Shown here: piece after piece, positions 8,371 through 17,710 of the stretch | How positions within the stretch are numbered: the first letter of the stretch is position 1 | Layout: each line of letters begins with the position of its first letter | Origin: Bacteroidaceae bacterium | GTDB lineage: Bacteria; Bacteroidota; Bacteroidia; Bacteroidales; Bacteroidaceae | Length of the DNA: 35,537 nt | Assembly: GCA_024398535.1 (NCBI GenBank) | Contig: JAKSIY010000013.1 | Coordinates: forward strand, 1 to 35,537 | Direction: 5' to 3' | Notes under the pieces: model-generated | Database searches by the model: none | The model's input: the letters and a program-made list of their open reading frames with translations, nothing else | What the model was told of the DNA's origin: nothing | Position numbers and translations under genes: made by a program

Positions 8371-8378
8371 CAAAGTTA
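8371..8378 (-). promoter_or_regulatory. Predicted -7 box for the DUF4199-GT2-mntP-apbE operon
   Basis: Minus-strand TAACTTTG (TAnnTTTG) ends 6 nt before the ATG at 8364. A CTG one base away from TTG sits at the 19-bp -33 position (8400-8398), back to back with the SRP RNA -33 element. Confidence 0.6.
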
Positions 8379-8400
8379 GCATTTTTTTGGAGCATATCAG

Positions 8401-8430
8401 TTGTCCGTATATTAAAAATATATATCTTTG
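8401..8430 (+). promoter_or_regulatory. Promoter of the SRP RNA gene
   Basis: TTG at 8401-8403, 19 bp, then TATCTTTG at 8423-8430: a full match to the Bacteroidetes -33/-7 consensus. The RNA 5' end suggested by folding is at 8434-8436, that is 4-6 nt after the -7 box. This gives an internal ruler for the other promoters in this window. Confidence 0.85.
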
Positions 8431-8433
8431 CAC

Positions 8434-8536
8434 TCGGGTAAGTCCTACACGGCCAGCTCCCTCCGAATCCTCCAGGGCCTGACCGCAGCAAAGGTAGGCA
8501 GGTTGTAGCGGCGCGATGTAGTCAGCTTACCCACCT
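8434..8536 (+). ncRNA. ffs: Signal recognition particle RNA, small bacterial type
   Basis: The RNA that pairs with Ffh to target membrane proteins co-translationally. Terminal strands GGGTAAG (8436-8442) and CTTACCC (8526-8532) are perfectly complementary, continued by CCTAC (8444-8448) with GTAG (8518-8521). The apex around 8473-8495 reads CAGG-GCC-TGAC-CGC-AGCA, aligning base for base with the E. coli domain IV CAGG-UCC-GGAA-GGA-AGCA: the two symmetric-loop strands CAGG and AGCA are intact. The tetraloop is UGAC (8480-8483) instead of GGAA, and it is closed by a C-C mismatch. Its own promoter and a downstream terminator frame it. Confidence 0.9.
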
Positions 8537-8542
8537 TCTATT

Positions 8543-8580
8543 AAGGACCGGTTTCCGTCATGCGGGCATCGGTCCTTTCT
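8543..8580 (+). terminator. Hairpin terminator after SRP RNA
   Basis: AAGGACCG (8543-8550) pairs with CGGTCCTT (8570-8577), with a possible inner helix around CCG/CGG, followed by a weak T-rich tail (TTTCTT). It lies between ffs and pepT. As no other promoter is visible before pepT, partial read-through is plausible. Confidence 0.75.
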
Positions 8581-8603
8581 TAAAAACAAAAACTACAACA
8601 AAT

Positions 8604-9827
8604 ATGGATCTGGTAAAAAGATTTCTTGGATACACTGCTGTTGACACACAGTCAGATGACTATTCTGAGAGTGTTCCAAGCACAGAGAAGCAGAAGGACC
8701 TGGCAGTGAAACTGCGTGACGAACTGCAGGAGATGGGACTTGAGGACGTAGTAATGGACAGCATGGGATACGTTTACGCTACCCTTCCAGCCAATACGGA
8801 CAAGAAGGTTCCTACCATCGGTTTCATCTCACACATGGATACAAGTCCTTCAATGAGCGGCAAGGATGTAAAGCCACGCATCGTTGAGAATTATGACGGA
8901 AATGACATAATCCTGAACAAGGAGCAGAACATTGTACTGTCTCCTGCCCTCTTCCCGGAGCTGCTGGCCCACAAGGGCGAGGATATCATCGTCACAGACG
9001 GAACAACCCTTCTTGGAGCAGATGACAAGGCGGGAATCGCCGAGATCATCACTGCTGTGGAGTATCTGCAGGCTCACCCGGAAATCAAGCACGGAAAGGT
9101 ACGTGTAGGTTTCAACCCAGATGAAGAGATCGGAATGGGTGCCGCCCACTTTGACGTGGCACTGTTCGGTTGTGACTGGGCCTATACCGTTGACGGCGGC
9201 GAGGTCGGAGAGATGGAGTATGAGAACTTCAACGCCGCAAAGGCTGTTTATAAGATCCAGGGACTTGAGGTTCACCCAGGATATGCCAAGGGCAAGATGG
9301 TAAATGCCAGTCTGTTGGCTTCAGAACTCATCCAGATGTTCCCAGCCGATGAGACCCCTGGCACTACTGAAGGCTACGAAGGCTTCTATCACCTTATTGC
9401 ATTGAACGGCGAGGTTGACCACGCCACACTGACATTCATCATCCGCGACCATGACCGCGCCAGGTTTGAAGAGCGCAAGGCCTTTGCCCAGAAGGTTGCC
9501 GATGCCATGAACAGCAAATACGGAGAAGGTACTGTAACTGCACAGATTTCAGACCAGTACTACAATATGAAGGAGCAGATTGACAAGGTTCCTCATGTAG
9601 TTGACATTGCATGCAAGGCCATTGAAGAGGCAGGTGCAACACCTGTTAAGGTTCCTATCCGTGGCGGCACAGACGGAGCTCAGCTCTCATTCAAGGGACT
9701 GCCATGTCCTAACCTCTTTGCCGGCGGTATGAACTTCCACGGCCGTTACGAATGGGTTCCAGTCCAGAGCATGCAGAAGGCCATGATGACCGTGGTCAAC
9801 ATCATAAGGATTACTGCCGAACAGTAA
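8604..9827 (+). CDS. pepT: Peptidase T, tripeptide aminopeptidase
   Basis: 407-residue cytosolic M20-family zinc aminopeptidase that removes the N-terminal residue from tripeptides. Metal and catalytic motifs are intact: [10 protein letters not shown] (about residue 78), [11 protein letters not shown] (about 138), PDEEIGMGA with the catalytic Glu (about 173), [10 protein letters not shown] (about 197), and the final zinc His in the [10 protein letters not shown] region (about 380). The length is normal for PepT. It lies 24 bp after the SRP terminator with no recognisable TAnnTTTG box of its own. Its stop overlaps mfd by 17 bp, and its terminator sits within the mfd coding sequence at 9850-9880. 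Confidence 0.96.
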   Translation: MDLVKRFLGYTAVDTQSDDYSESVPSTEKQKDLAVKLRDELQEMGLEDVVMDSMGYVYATLPANTDKKVPTIGFISHMDTSPSMSGKDVKPRIVENYDGNDIILNKEQNIVLSPALFPELLAHKGEDIIVTDGTTLLGADDKAGIAEIITAVEYLQAHPEIKHGKVRVGFNPDEEIGMGAAHFDVALFGCDWAYTVDGGEVGEMEYENFNAAKAVYKIQGLEVHPGYAKGKMVNASLLASELIQMFPADETPGTTEGYEGFYHLIALNGEVDHATLTFIIRDHDRARFEERKAFAQKVADAMNSKYGEGTVTAQISDQYYNMKEQIDKVPHVVDIACKAIEEAGATPVKVPIRGGTDGAQLSFKGLPCPNLFAGGMNFHGRYEWVPVQSMQKAMMTVVNIIRITAEQ

Positions 9828-12800
9828 CCGGTTCTGCTGATATAGATTCAAGCGTAGAGATTGCCGTCTCTACGCTTTTTACATTCTGTATGAGGATACT
9901 CCTGACTCCGTTCACATCCCTCAGGCGGCATTCCATAGGATTCTGGGCAGCGTATGCCAGAATACATCCAAAGGCATCGCTCTCAAAGTATGGGCTGTCA
10001 GGATGGCTGGTAAAGAACAGGCTCATGCGGCCACCCTTCAGGAAGATTCGCTCAATTCCAAGCCTGCGGGCCTTACGACGCAGGGTAACCAGACGTATCA
10101 ACTCCTGAGCCTGCTCTGGAATGCGTCCAAACCTGTCTTCCATGCGCTTCCTGAAAGCCACAATATCAGATTCACGTTCCAGATTGTCAAGTTCACGATA
10201 TAGAAGAATCCTCTCACTTCCGCTCGGAACGTATGTCTGCGGGAAGAGAAGTTCAAGGTCACTCTCTACCGTGCAGTCGTCAACATACATCTCTGCAGAC
10301 TGGACCTGACCCTCCTTGCGGTTCTGTTCCTGCTGACTGGCAAACAGATCTGAGAATTCGTCATTCTTGAGTTCCCTTACAGCCTCTTTCAGAATCTTCT
10401 GATATGTCTCATAGCCAAGGTCAGAGATGAATCCGCTCTGTTCGGCACCCAGCAGGTTACCGGCGCCACGGATGTCAAGATCCTGCAGAGCCAGCTGGAT
10501 TCCACCGCCCAGGTCACTGAAGTTCTCAATAGCCTGAAGCCTGCGGCGTGATTCCTGAGGCAGGGCTCCCAGTGGCGGAGCCAGCAGATAGCAGAACGCC
10601 TTGCGGTTTCCACGGCCTACGCGTCCACGCATCTGATGCAGGTCACTCAAGCCGAAATTATGTGCCTGGTTGACAATTATGGTATTTACATTTGGAATGT
10701 CGATGCCATTCTCAACGATAGAGGTTGCAATCAGTACGTCATACTCATAGTTCACGAAATCCAGAAGTATCTTTTCCAGTTCATCCGGATTCATCTGTCC
10801 GTGGCCTACGCACACGCGGGCATCGGGCACTTCACGTCTTACAAGAGACTCAAGATCAGGCAGTGAACTGATGCGGTTGCTAATAAGGAACAACTGACCG
10901 TTGCGGCTCATCTCAAAGTTGACAGCCTCACGTATGATGTCCGGACTGAACACATGGACCTCAGTCTGGATTGGATATCTGTTTGGAGGTGGAGTCTGTA
11001 TGACTGACATGTCACGGGCGCCCATGAGTGAGAACTGAAGGGTTCTTGGAATAGGTGTTGCGGTAAGAGTCAGGGTGTCAACGTTAACCTTCAGTGCCTT
11101 GAGTTTCTCCTTGACTGCCACTCCGAATTTCTGTTCCTCGTCAATGATCAGCAGGCCCAGATCCTTGAACTTCACGTTCTTGCCAATCAGCTTGTGAGTG
11201 CCCACAATGATGTCAATCTTACCCTCTGCAAGATCCTTCAGGATTGCAGTAACCTCCTTGGCAGTCTTTGCACGGCTCAGGTATTCAACCTTGCATGGGA
11301 ATTCCTTGAGTCTGTCGCGGAAGGTCTGGTAATGCTGGAACGCAAGAATCGTCGTAGGAACAAGCACTGCCACCTGCTTGCTGTCACAGACAGCCTTGAA
11401 GGCAGCGCGTATGGCAACCTCGGTCTTTCCAAAGCCCACGTCTCCGCAGACCAGACGGTCCATTGGGCGCGAACTCTCCATGTCCGCCTTGATGTCTATG
11501 GTAGCCTTCAGCTGGTCCGGAGTATCCTCATATATGAAGCTGGCCTCAAGCTCGTTCTGCAGGTATGTGTCAGGACTGTATGCAAAGCCCTTCTCCTGCG
11601 AACGCTTTGAATAGAGACGTATCAGGTCACGGGCTATGTCCTTGATCTTGCCCTTGGTGCGCTCCTTCATGTTCTCCCATGCTCCGGAACCCAGCTTGTT
11701 CACAGAAGGGGCATCGCCCTCCTTGCCTTTGTACTTGGATACCTTATGCAGGGAATGGATTGAGACATATACGACATCTTCATTTCTGTAAATCAGCTTG
11801 ATAGCCTCTGTCATGGTATTACCGTTGGGGATGCGCACCAAGCCTCCGAAACGGCCTATTCCATGATCCATGTGTACCAGGAAGTCACCAATCTCAAACT
11901 CATTTATCTCCTTAATAGTCAATGCCATCTTGCCACGACGGGCACTGTCGCTCTTCAGTTGGTATTTATGATAGCGGTCAAATATCTGATGGTCAGTAAA
12001 GAAACAGCAGCGCAGGGTATTGTCCGTAAAACCGCCATGAATAGTATGGTCCACGTAGGTGAACGGTATCTGGTCACCGCGCTCCTCAAAGATTGTCTTC
12101 AGACGCTCTGCCTGCTTCTCGGAATCTGTCAGGATGAACAGCTTGTAACCATGTGCAATGAACTCGGTCAGAGTCGATGAGACAAGTTCAAAGTTCTTAT
12201 GGAAAGAAGGCTGTGACTGACAGTCAAACCGGACGGTCGATGCCGGCTGTTCCGACGGGTTCGCGCCCAGCTCAACACGCTGATGTGAAAGGATTTTCTC
12301 ACGGAACTCATTACCGTCAGTCACCAGCGGTCTCACATAATCCGGAAGTTCATCCTTTGAAGTGGAACCGCCGTCGCTGAGTACCCTCATACGAGCGGTT
12401 ATGCTGTCTGTCTCATTCACCTCGCGGTAGATGGCATCCATACGTTCTGCAGTCCATCGCAGGCTGTTTGCAACCAGCACCATTTCAGACGGCATGAAGT
12501 CAAGCAACGTCTCCGAGCACTTCTCCTGGCTGTCAAGAGACGGCACCACAGCGATGCTGTCACGTTTTTCCGTCGACAGCTGGGTATCCACCTGAAACTG
12601 ACGGATACTGTCAATCTCGTCACCGAAGAAATCTATTCTGTAAGGGTATTCGGACGAGAATGAGAACACGTCAAGAATACTGCCTCTCAGGGCGTACTGA
12701 CCCGGTTCATAAACGTAGTCAACCCGTTCAAAGCCAAAGTCAAACAACTTTTTCTGAAGGTCTTCACGATCAACCTCCTGGTTCACGGAGAGTTCCAGAC

Positions 12801-13245
12801 GGCTTCCCTTCATGGCATCCTCAGACACGACCTTCTCTGCCAGGGCATCCGGGCTTGTCACGACTGCTATTGCTGGGGCATCGGGCTGCGATTTCAGCTG
12901 GAGCATCCGGCTCAGCACCTCTGTACGCAGCACCTGGTTGGCATCGTCCTTCTGGCCATATTTTGCAGCTCTCCTGAATGCAGACGGGAAATAGAGAACC
13001 CTATCCTGCCCCACAGTCTGAAGCATGTCATTGTAGAAATATGCAGCCTCATCCTGGTCATTCAGGATGAAGAGCATGCTGTGTGACCCTGTCCCGTCAA
13101 GCAACGTACTGAACATCAGCGGAGCCGCACTTGCCTGCAATCCGGTAACGTGCGTCAGGACATTGCGGCCACGTGACAACTCCTTCAGAAGTGCCAGTCT
13201 GCCGGGGTGTTTGGAATAAAAGCGTCTCAGATCCTCTATCTTCAT
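9811..13245 (-). CDS. mfd: Transcription-repair coupling factor Mfd
   Basis: 1144-residue DNA translocase that removes stalled RNA polymerase at lesions and recruits UvrA. In order: a UvrB-like N-terminal region, the CarD-type polymerase-interaction domain near residue 458 ([16 protein letters not shown]), the helicase core with Walker [12 protein letters not shown] near 606 and Walker [11 protein letters not shown] near 702, then [12 protein letters not shown], the RG(V)GR motif [14 protein letters not shown], and a C-terminal TRCF domain. The start at 13245 ([10 protein letters not shown]) is preferred over 13275, because the -7 box TAATTTTG lies at 13280-13273 and would overlap the earlier ATG. 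The 3' end overlaps pepT. Confidence 0.97.
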   Translation of the reverse strand: MKIEDLRRFYSKHPGRLALLKELSRGRNVLTHVTGLQASAAPLMFSTLLDGTGSHSMLFILNDQDEAAYFYNDMLQTVGQDRVLYFPSAFRRAAKYGQKDDANQVLRTEVLSRMLQLKSQPDAPAIAVVTSPDALAEKVVSEDAMKGSRLELSVNQEVDREDLQKKLFDFGFERVDYVYEPGQYALRGSILDVFSFSSEYPYRIDFFGDEIDSIRQFQVDTQLSTEKRDSIAVVPSLDSQEKCSETLLDFMPSEMVLVANSLRWTAERMDAIYREVNETDSITARMRVLSDGGSTSKDELPDYVRPLVTDGNEFREKILSHQRVELGANPSEQPASTVRFDCQSQPSFHKNFELVSSTLTEFIAHGYKLFILTDSEKQAERLKTIFEERGDQIPFTYVDHTIHGGFTDNTLRCCFFTDHQIFDRYHKYQLKSDSARRGKMALTIKEINEFEIGDFLVHMDHGIGRFGGLVRIPNGNTMTEAIKLIYRNEDVVYVSIHSLHKVSKYKGKEGDAPSVNKLGSGAWENMKERTKGKIKDIARDLIRLYSKRSQEKGFAYSPDTYLQNELEASFIYEDTPDQLKATIDIKADMESSRPMDRLVCGDVGFGKTEVAIRAAFKAVCDSKQVAVLVPTTILAFQHYQTFRDRLKEFPCKVEYLSRAKTAKEVTAILKDLAEGKIDIIVGTHKLIGKNVKFKDLGLLIIDEEQKFGVAVKEKLKALKVNVDTLTLTATPIPRTLQFSLMGARDMSVIQTPPPNRYPIQTEVHVFSPDIIREAVNFEMSRNGQLFLISNRISSLPDLESLVRREVPDARVCVGHGQMNPDELEKILLDFVNYEYDVLIATSIVENGIDIPNVNTIIVNQAHNFGLSDLHQMRGRVGRGNRKAFCYLLAPPLGALPQESRRRLQAIENFSDLGGGIQLALQDLDIRGAGNLLGAEQSGFISDLGYETYQKILKEAVRELKNDEFSDLFASQQEQNRKEGQVQSAEMYVDDCTVESDLELLFPQTYVPSGSERILLYRELDNLERESDIVAFRKRMEDRFGRIPEQAQELIRLVTLRRKARRLGIERIFLKGGRMSLFFTSHPDSPYFESDAFGCILAYAAQNPMECRLRDVNGVRSILIQNVKSVETAISTLESISAEPVTVRQ
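9850..9880 (+). terminator. Intrinsic terminator of pepT, inside the mfd coding region
   Basis: AAGCGTAGAGA (9850-9860), loop TTGCCG, TCTCTACGCTT (9867-9877): a perfect 11-bp stem followed by TTTTT on the plus strand. It is 22 bp after the pepT stop and overlaps codons near the C-terminus of mfd on the other strand. On the minus strand the stem is preceded, not followed, by the A/T tract, so it should act mainly on pepT transcription. Confidence 0.85.
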
Positions 13246-13266
13246 ATATTTTTTGCCACTCACATT

Positions 13267-13296
13267 TTGCCCCAAAATTACAAAAAACTAATTTTG
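13267..13296 (+). promoter_or_regulatory. Promoter of the potABCD operon
   Basis: TTG at 13267-13269, 19 bp, then TAATTTTG at 13289-13296: a full -33/-7 match. The predicted start near 13301 leaves about 35 nt to the potA ATG at 13336. It is interleaved with the mfd promoter. Confidence 0.8.
13273..13280 (-). promoter_or_regulatory. Predicted -7 box for mfd
   Basis: Minus-strand TAATTTTG, predicting a leader of about 22 nt to the ATG at 13245. It lies between the -33 and -7 elements of the divergent potA promoter. No TTG at the expected distance is seen. Confidence 0.55.
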
Positions 13297-13335
13297 CAGA
13301 CATTATTAAAACAATCTTTAAAACACTCAGCTGAA

Positions 13336-14730
13336 ATGACCGTTCCCGCAGATGAAAAGGACTACATCATTGAAGTAGACCACGTCTCAAAGAGTTTCGG
13401 TGACAAGCAGGTACTTGATGATATCAGCCTGTTTGTCAGGAAGGGTGAATTCGTCACTATCCTTGGCCCATCGGGCTGCGGAAAGACCACCCTCTTAAGG
13501 CTTCTTGCCGGTTTCACGCAGGTCTCTGAAGGCTCTATCCGCCTGCAGGGACAGGATATCACCGCCATACCTCCGTACAGGCGCCCTATGAACACAGTAT
13601 TCCAGAGATACGCACTGTTCCCGCATCTTAACGTATATGAGAACATTGCATTCGGACTGAAGCTCAAGGACACATCCAGTGAGGAGATAGACAAGCAGGT
13701 GCGCAGAGTATTGAAGATTGTAGGCATGACAGACTATGAGGAGCGTGCAGTTGATTCCCTTTCCGGTGGTCAGCAGCAGCGTGTTGCAATAGCACGTGCA
13801 ATCGTGAACCGCCCCCAGGTACTGCTGCTTGACGAGCCGCTGGCCGCACTTGACCTGAAGATGCGCAAGGACATGCAGCTTGAGCTCAAGCAGATGCACA
13901 AAGAGCTGGGCATCACCTTCATCTATGTGACCCATGACCAGGAAGAGGCGCTTACCATGAGTGACACCATCGTAGTCATGAACAAGGGTCGCATCCAGCA
14001 GATTGGAAAGCCTACTGATATCTACAACGAGCCGGTCAATCCGTTCGTTGCAGACTTCATTGGTGACAGCAATATCCTGAACGGCATCATGAAGCAGGAC
14101 CGTCTGGTCCAGTTCATGTACCATGACTTTGAGTGTGTCGATGAGGGATTCCAGCCAGACGAGCACGTTGACGTGGTAATCCGTCCGGAAGACATCTACA
14201 TCATGCCGCGCAACAACTCCGCCATGCTGAACGGAACTGTCCAGTCATGCATCTTCAAGGGAGTCCACTATGAGATGACGGTAATCACAGACCACGGCTA
14301 CGAGCTGCTCATACAGGACTACAACCAGTTTGAGGTCGGTCAGGAGGTAAGTCTCATAATCAAGCCATCAGACATCCACGTAATGCGTAAAGAGCTGAAC
14401 AGCAACCGCATTGACGGAACTATGGCCGATGCCACCCACGTAGAGATGCTGGGAGGCACATTTGAATGCCTGCCTACACCGGGCATCGAAGCCGGTCAGG
14501 ATGTCACCGTGACAGTCCAGTTCCCAAAGGTTGACCTGATGGACTATACTGATGAAGGAGCTGCTTCTGGAACCGTGTCATTCATACTGTACAAGGGAAA
14601 CCACTATCACCTGACCATCACGACAGACAGTGGTGAAGATATCTACGCTGACACCCAGGATGTCTGGGACGACGGCGACATTGTTGGTATCAGGATCCTT
14701 CCTGAAGACATGACAATCCAGGCAAGATGA
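13336..14730 (+). CDS. potA: Spermidine/putrescine ABC transporter ATP-binding protein, with two TOBE-like domains
   Basis: ATPase that powers PotBC for polyamine import. With the start at 13336 ([16 protein letters not shown]) it has 464 residues; the open frame runs back to 13207, but the promoter at 13267-13296 excludes that. Walker A GPSGCGKT is at residues 44-51, followed by [11 protein letters not shown] (Q loop, Arg where Asn is common), LSGGQQQR signature, [12 protein letters not shown], and the switch His in VTHDQEEA. The C-terminal part is longer than the usual PotA of about 370 residues and holds two similar modules, [19 protein letters not shown] and [18 protein letters not shown], each ending in an IxPxD-type strand. 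These look like duplicated TOBE domains. Confidence 0.94.
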   Translation: MTVPADEKDYIIEVDHVSKSFGDKQVLDDISLFVRKGEFVTILGPSGCGKTTLLRLLAGFTQVSEGSIRLQGQDITAIPPYRRPMNTVFQRYALFPHLNVYENIAFGLKLKDTSSEEIDKQVRRVLKIVGMTDYEERAVDSLSGGQQQRVAIARAIVNRPQVLLLDEPLAALDLKMRKDMQLELKQMHKELGITFIYVTHDQEEALTMSDTIVVMNKGRIQQIGKPTDIYNEPVNPFVADFIGDSNILNGIMKQDRLVQFMYHDFECVDEGFQPDEHVDVVIRPEDIYIMPRNNSAMLNGTVQSCIFKGVHYEMTVITDHGYELLIQDYNQFEVGQEVSLIIKPSDIHVMRKELNSNRIDGTMADATHVEMLGGTFECLPTPGIEAGQDVTVTVQFPKVDLMDYTDEGAASGTVSFILYKGNHYHLTITTDSGEDIYADTQDVWDDGDIVGIRILPEDMTIQAR

Positions 14731-15521
14731 AACTGAAGGGAACACTCATGAAGAGAAGCAACTGGGCCATTCCATACGCCCTGTTCCTGGTGCTTTTCGT
14801 AGTACTGCCCCTGCTTCTGATAGGCGTTTACGCTTTCCGCACAAACACAGGCAGCTTCACTCTGGTCAACTTCACCAAGTTCGTACAGCAGACAGAAACG
14901 CTCAACACGTTCATCTACTCAATCGGCATTGCGCTCATCACCACCTGCCTGTGCATCCTCATTGGATACCCGGCAGCATACATACTGAGCAATTCCGAAC
15001 TGACCCGCGGCAGAACCCTGGTAATGCTTTTCATCCTGCCAATGTGGATCAACATCCTGATGCGTTCGCTTGCAACCGTAGCCCTGTTTGACTTCATGCA
15101 CCTGCAACTGGGTGAAGGAGCCTTGATCTTTGGCCTTGTATATGACTTCCTGCCGTTCATGATTTACCCAATCTACAACACAATCCAGAAGATAGACAAA
15201 AGCTACATAGAGGCAGCGCAGGATCTTGGCGCAACCCGTACACAGGTATTTACAAAGGTAATCTTCCCCCTATCAGTACCGGGAATCGTCAGCGGAATAA
15301 TGATGGTTTTCCTGCCTACCATTTCAACCTTTGCAATCTCTGAAATCCTGACCCTGAACAACAAACGTCTGTTCGGATCAATCATACAGGACAACATGAT
15401 GATGAGTGACACCATGAACTACGGTGCGGCACTTTCACTCATCATGCTCATAATAATTGCAATAACCACAGTACTGAGTAGCAGTGACTCAGAAGAACTT
15501 AATGAAGGAGGACTGATATGA
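14727..15521 (+). CDS. potB: Spermidine/putrescine ABC transporter permease PotB
   Basis: 264-residue inner-membrane permease with six predicted TM segments. The cytoplasmic coupling EAA loop reads [27 protein letters not shown] near residue 160 onward, which contacts PotA. The start overlaps the potA stop as ATGA (14727-14730). A second in-frame ATG at 14748 ([13 protein letters not shown]) is an alternative start with a more typical N-terminus. It also ends in an ATGA overlap with potC, so potA, potB and potC are translationally coupled. Confidence 0.94.
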   Translation: MKLKGTLMKRSNWAIPYALFLVLFVVLPLLLIGVYAFRTNTGSFTLVNFTKFVQQTETLNTFIYSIGIALITTCLCILIGYPAAYILSNSELTRGRTLVMLFILPMWINILMRSLATVALFDFMHLQLGEGALIFGLVYDFLPFMIYPIYNTIQKIDKSYIEAAQDLGATRTQVFTKVIFPLSVPGIVSGIMMVFLPTISTFAISEILTLNNKRLFGSIIQDNMMMSDTMNYGAALSLIMLIIIAITTVLSSSDSEELNEGGLI

Positions 15522-16321
15522 ACCTGAAGAAGATACTTGCCCAGTCCTATCTATACCTGCTTCTGCTGGTACTGTATGCACCTATTGCAATCATCATCAT
15601 CTACTCATTCACGAATTCCGGCTCAATTGGACAGTGGAAAGGTTTTTCGCTTGACCTCTACACAAATCTGTTTACCGGTCAGGCCCAGCATTCCGGCACC
15701 ATCTATGCCGCAATAGCCAACACCATCTTCATTGCCATCGTGGCAGCCACCTGCTCCACCCTGCTTGGAAGCCTTGCTGCCGTGGGCATATTCAACATGC
15801 GTCAGCCATGGAAGAAAAGCATACAGTTCGTGAATGACATACCTATGATCAACCCTGACATCATAACAGGTATATCCCTGTTCCTGCTATTTGTCAGTCT
15901 TGGAATCACCCAGGGCTACATTACGGTCATTCTGGCACACATCGCATTCTGTACCCCATACGTGGTGCTGAGCGTAACCCCGCGTCTGACCCGCATGAAC
16001 CCGAACATCTATGAGGCCGCCCTGGATCTTGGCGCTACTCCGTTCCAAGCATTCCGCAAGGTAATCATCCCGGAAATCAAGCCTGGAATGATCAGCGGTT
16101 TCCTGCTGGCCTTCACACTCTCTATCGATGACTTTGCCGTAACCCTCTTTACAAAGGGCAGCAACGGACTGGAAACGCTCTCTACGTTTATCTATGCCGA
16201 TGCCCGCAAAGGAGGCCTTACACCAGAGCTGCGTTCTCTGGCATCGATCATATTCGTAGTGGTTCTGGTACTTCTGATAATCCTGAACCGCAAATCAAGC
16301 AAATCAGTAAAAGAACAATAA
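15518..16321 (+). CDS. potC: Spermidine/putrescine ABC transporter permease PotC
   Basis: 267-residue second permease with six predicted TM segments and the EAA loop IYEAALDLGATPFQAFRKVIIPEIKPG near residue 165. Homologous to PotB and pairs with it to form the channel. The start overlaps the potB stop by 4 bp. It is 18 bp upstream of potD. The usual PotC feature LAFTLSIDDFAVTLF is present in the penultimate region. Confidence 0.94.
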   Translation: MNLKKILAQSYLYLLLLVLYAPIAIIIIYSFTNSGSIGQWKGFSLDLYTNLFTGQAQHSGTIYAAIANTIFIAIVAATCSTLLGSLAAVGIFNMRQPWKKSIQFVNDIPMINPDIITGISLFLLFVSLGITQGYITVILAHIAFCTPYVVLSVTPRLTRMNPNIYEAALDLGATPFQAFRKVIIPEIKPGMISGFLLAFTLSIDDFAVTLFTKGSNGLETLSTFIYADARKGGLTPELRSLASIIFVVVLVLLIILNRKSSKSVKEQ

Positions 16322-16339
16322 GATCATCTAATAAAGAAA

Positions 16340-17656
16340 ATGAAAAAAGCATTTGGAATTCTGGCAGCAACACTGCTCTCTGCGTCTTTCTGCACAGTGC
16401 AGGCAAAGCCGGCTGCAGACCGTGAACACACGCTCAAGGTATATAATTGGGCAGATTACATTGATGAGGACCTGATTCCCGAATTCGAACAGTGGTACAA
16501 GCAGCAGACCGGAGAAGAGGTCACAATCCTATACCAGACATTTGACATCAATGAGATCATGCTGACAAAGATTGAGACAGGCCATGAAGACTATGACGTG
16601 GTATGTCCATCGGAGTACATCATTGAAAGAATGCTCCGCAATGACCTGCTTCTTCCTATAAACAAGGATTTCGGCAACGCACCTGACTACACCGTTTACG
16701 TATCACCATTTGCAAAGGAGCAGTTTGACAAGATGTCCGCACCAGGCCGTCCTGCAAACAATTACTCAGTGCCATTCATGTGGGGTACAACCGGCGTCAT
16801 GTACAATACAGAATACGTTACCCGTCAGGAAGCCTCTACATGGGGCATCCTGTGGGACAGGAAATATGAGAACCGCATTCTCATGAAGGACGCAGTCCGT
16901 GATGTTTACGGATCACTCATGATGTACATCCGTCAGTCTGAGCTCAAATCAGGCAAGACCACCCGTGAGATTATCATGAACGATGCATCTGATTCATCTC
17001 TGGCACTTTTTGAAGATACCATGGCAGCAGCAAAGCCAAACATTGCCGGATGGGAAGTTGACTTTGGAAAGGAGCGCATGGTTCAGGGCAAGGCATGGAT
17101 CAACATTACTTGGAGCGGTGATGCCATGTGGGCAATTGACGAGGTTTCAGACGAAGTCTCACTTGACTACGTGGTTCCTGTTGAAGGCAGCAACGTCTGG
17201 TTTGACGGCTGGGTTATCCCAAAGTACGCAAAGAATGTCAAGGCAGCCAGCTACTTCATCAACTTCATGTGCAAGCCAGAGAACGCAATCCGCAACATGG
17301 ACGCTATCGGTTACGTGAGCGCCATTGCCAGCGAAGAGATTTTTGAGTCTAGAGTTGACGAAAGCATCAGCGAGCCTATCAACCTGAATTACTTCTTCGG
17401 TCCCGGTCATGACCAGGTAAAGGTAAACAGCATTCAGTACCCGGATTCAGCAACAATCAGTCGCTGCGCCCTGATGCACGATGCCGGCAACCGTACCGAA
17501 GCCATGCTTGACATGTGGTCAAGAGTAAAGGGAGACAGCCTGAGCATTGTAACCATCATCGTTCTAGCAGTTGTCCTGCTGGCCATTGTCGGTTTTGTCC
17601 TATATAAGAGGAGTGCCAAAAGCTCAAAGAAGAAAAAATCTTCAACAAGGCGCTGA
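16340..17656 (+). CDS. potD: Polyamine-binding protein PotD with a C-terminal membrane anchor
   Basis: Periplasmic substrate-binding subunit that captures spermidine/putrescine and delivers it to PotBC. It has a signal peptide (residues 1-22, ending TVQA), then LKVYNWADYIDEDLIPEFE, the standard opening of PotD/PotF mature proteins, and later WSGDAMWAIDE and PVEGSNVWFDGWVIPK, which are ligand-pocket segments. At 438 residues it is longer than E. coli PotD (348). The extra C-terminus holds one hydrophobic helix (about 401-423) and a Lys/Arg-rich tail (RSAKSSKKKKSSTRR). This suggests anchoring in the inner membrane with the tail in the cytoplasm, instead of free diffusion or lipidation. Confidence 0.93.
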   Translation: MKKAFGILAATLLSASFCTVQAKPAADREHTLKVYNWADYIDEDLIPEFEQWYKQQTGEEVTILYQTFDINEIMLTKIETGHEDYDVVCPSEYIIERMLRNDLLLPINKDFGNAPDYTVYVSPFAKEQFDKMSAPGRPANNYSVPFMWGTTGVMYNTEYVTRQEASTWGILWDRKYENRILMKDAVRDVYGSLMMYIRQSELKSGKTTREIIMNDASDSSLALFEDTMAAAKPNIAGWEVDFGKERMVQGKAWINITWSGDAMWAIDEVSDEVSLDYVVPVEGSNVWFDGWVIPKYAKNVKAASYFINFMCKPENAIRNMDAIGYVSAIASEEIFESRVDESISEPINLNYFFGPGHDQVKVNSIQYPDSATISRCALMHDAGNRTEAMLDMWSRVKGDSLSIVTIIVLAVVLLAIVGFVLYKRSAKSSKKKKSSTRR

Positions 17657-17674
17657 TTTGACAAATCCTTTTGA

Positions 17675-17682
17675 TATGTTTG
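17675..17682 (+). promoter_or_regulatory. Possible -7 box before the polyprenol-phosphate mannosyltransferase gene
   Basis: TATGTTTG fits TAnnTTTG, 28 bp before the ATG at 17711. No TTG is found at 19 bp. It could give separate expression of the glycosyltransferase and pyrC from the pot operon. Confidence 0.4.
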
Positions 17683-17710
17683 TAATTCAAACCCCAAACA
17701 AAGACTTAAC

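Noticed and set aside
8434-8600. Riboswitch upstream of pepT
   Set aside because: The CAGG/AGCA symmetric loop and closed terminal stem identify it as SRP RNA.
13495-14166. 223-residue open frame antisense to potA
   Set aside because: The plus strand encodes all ABC ATPase motifs; the antisense frame has no recognisable domain.
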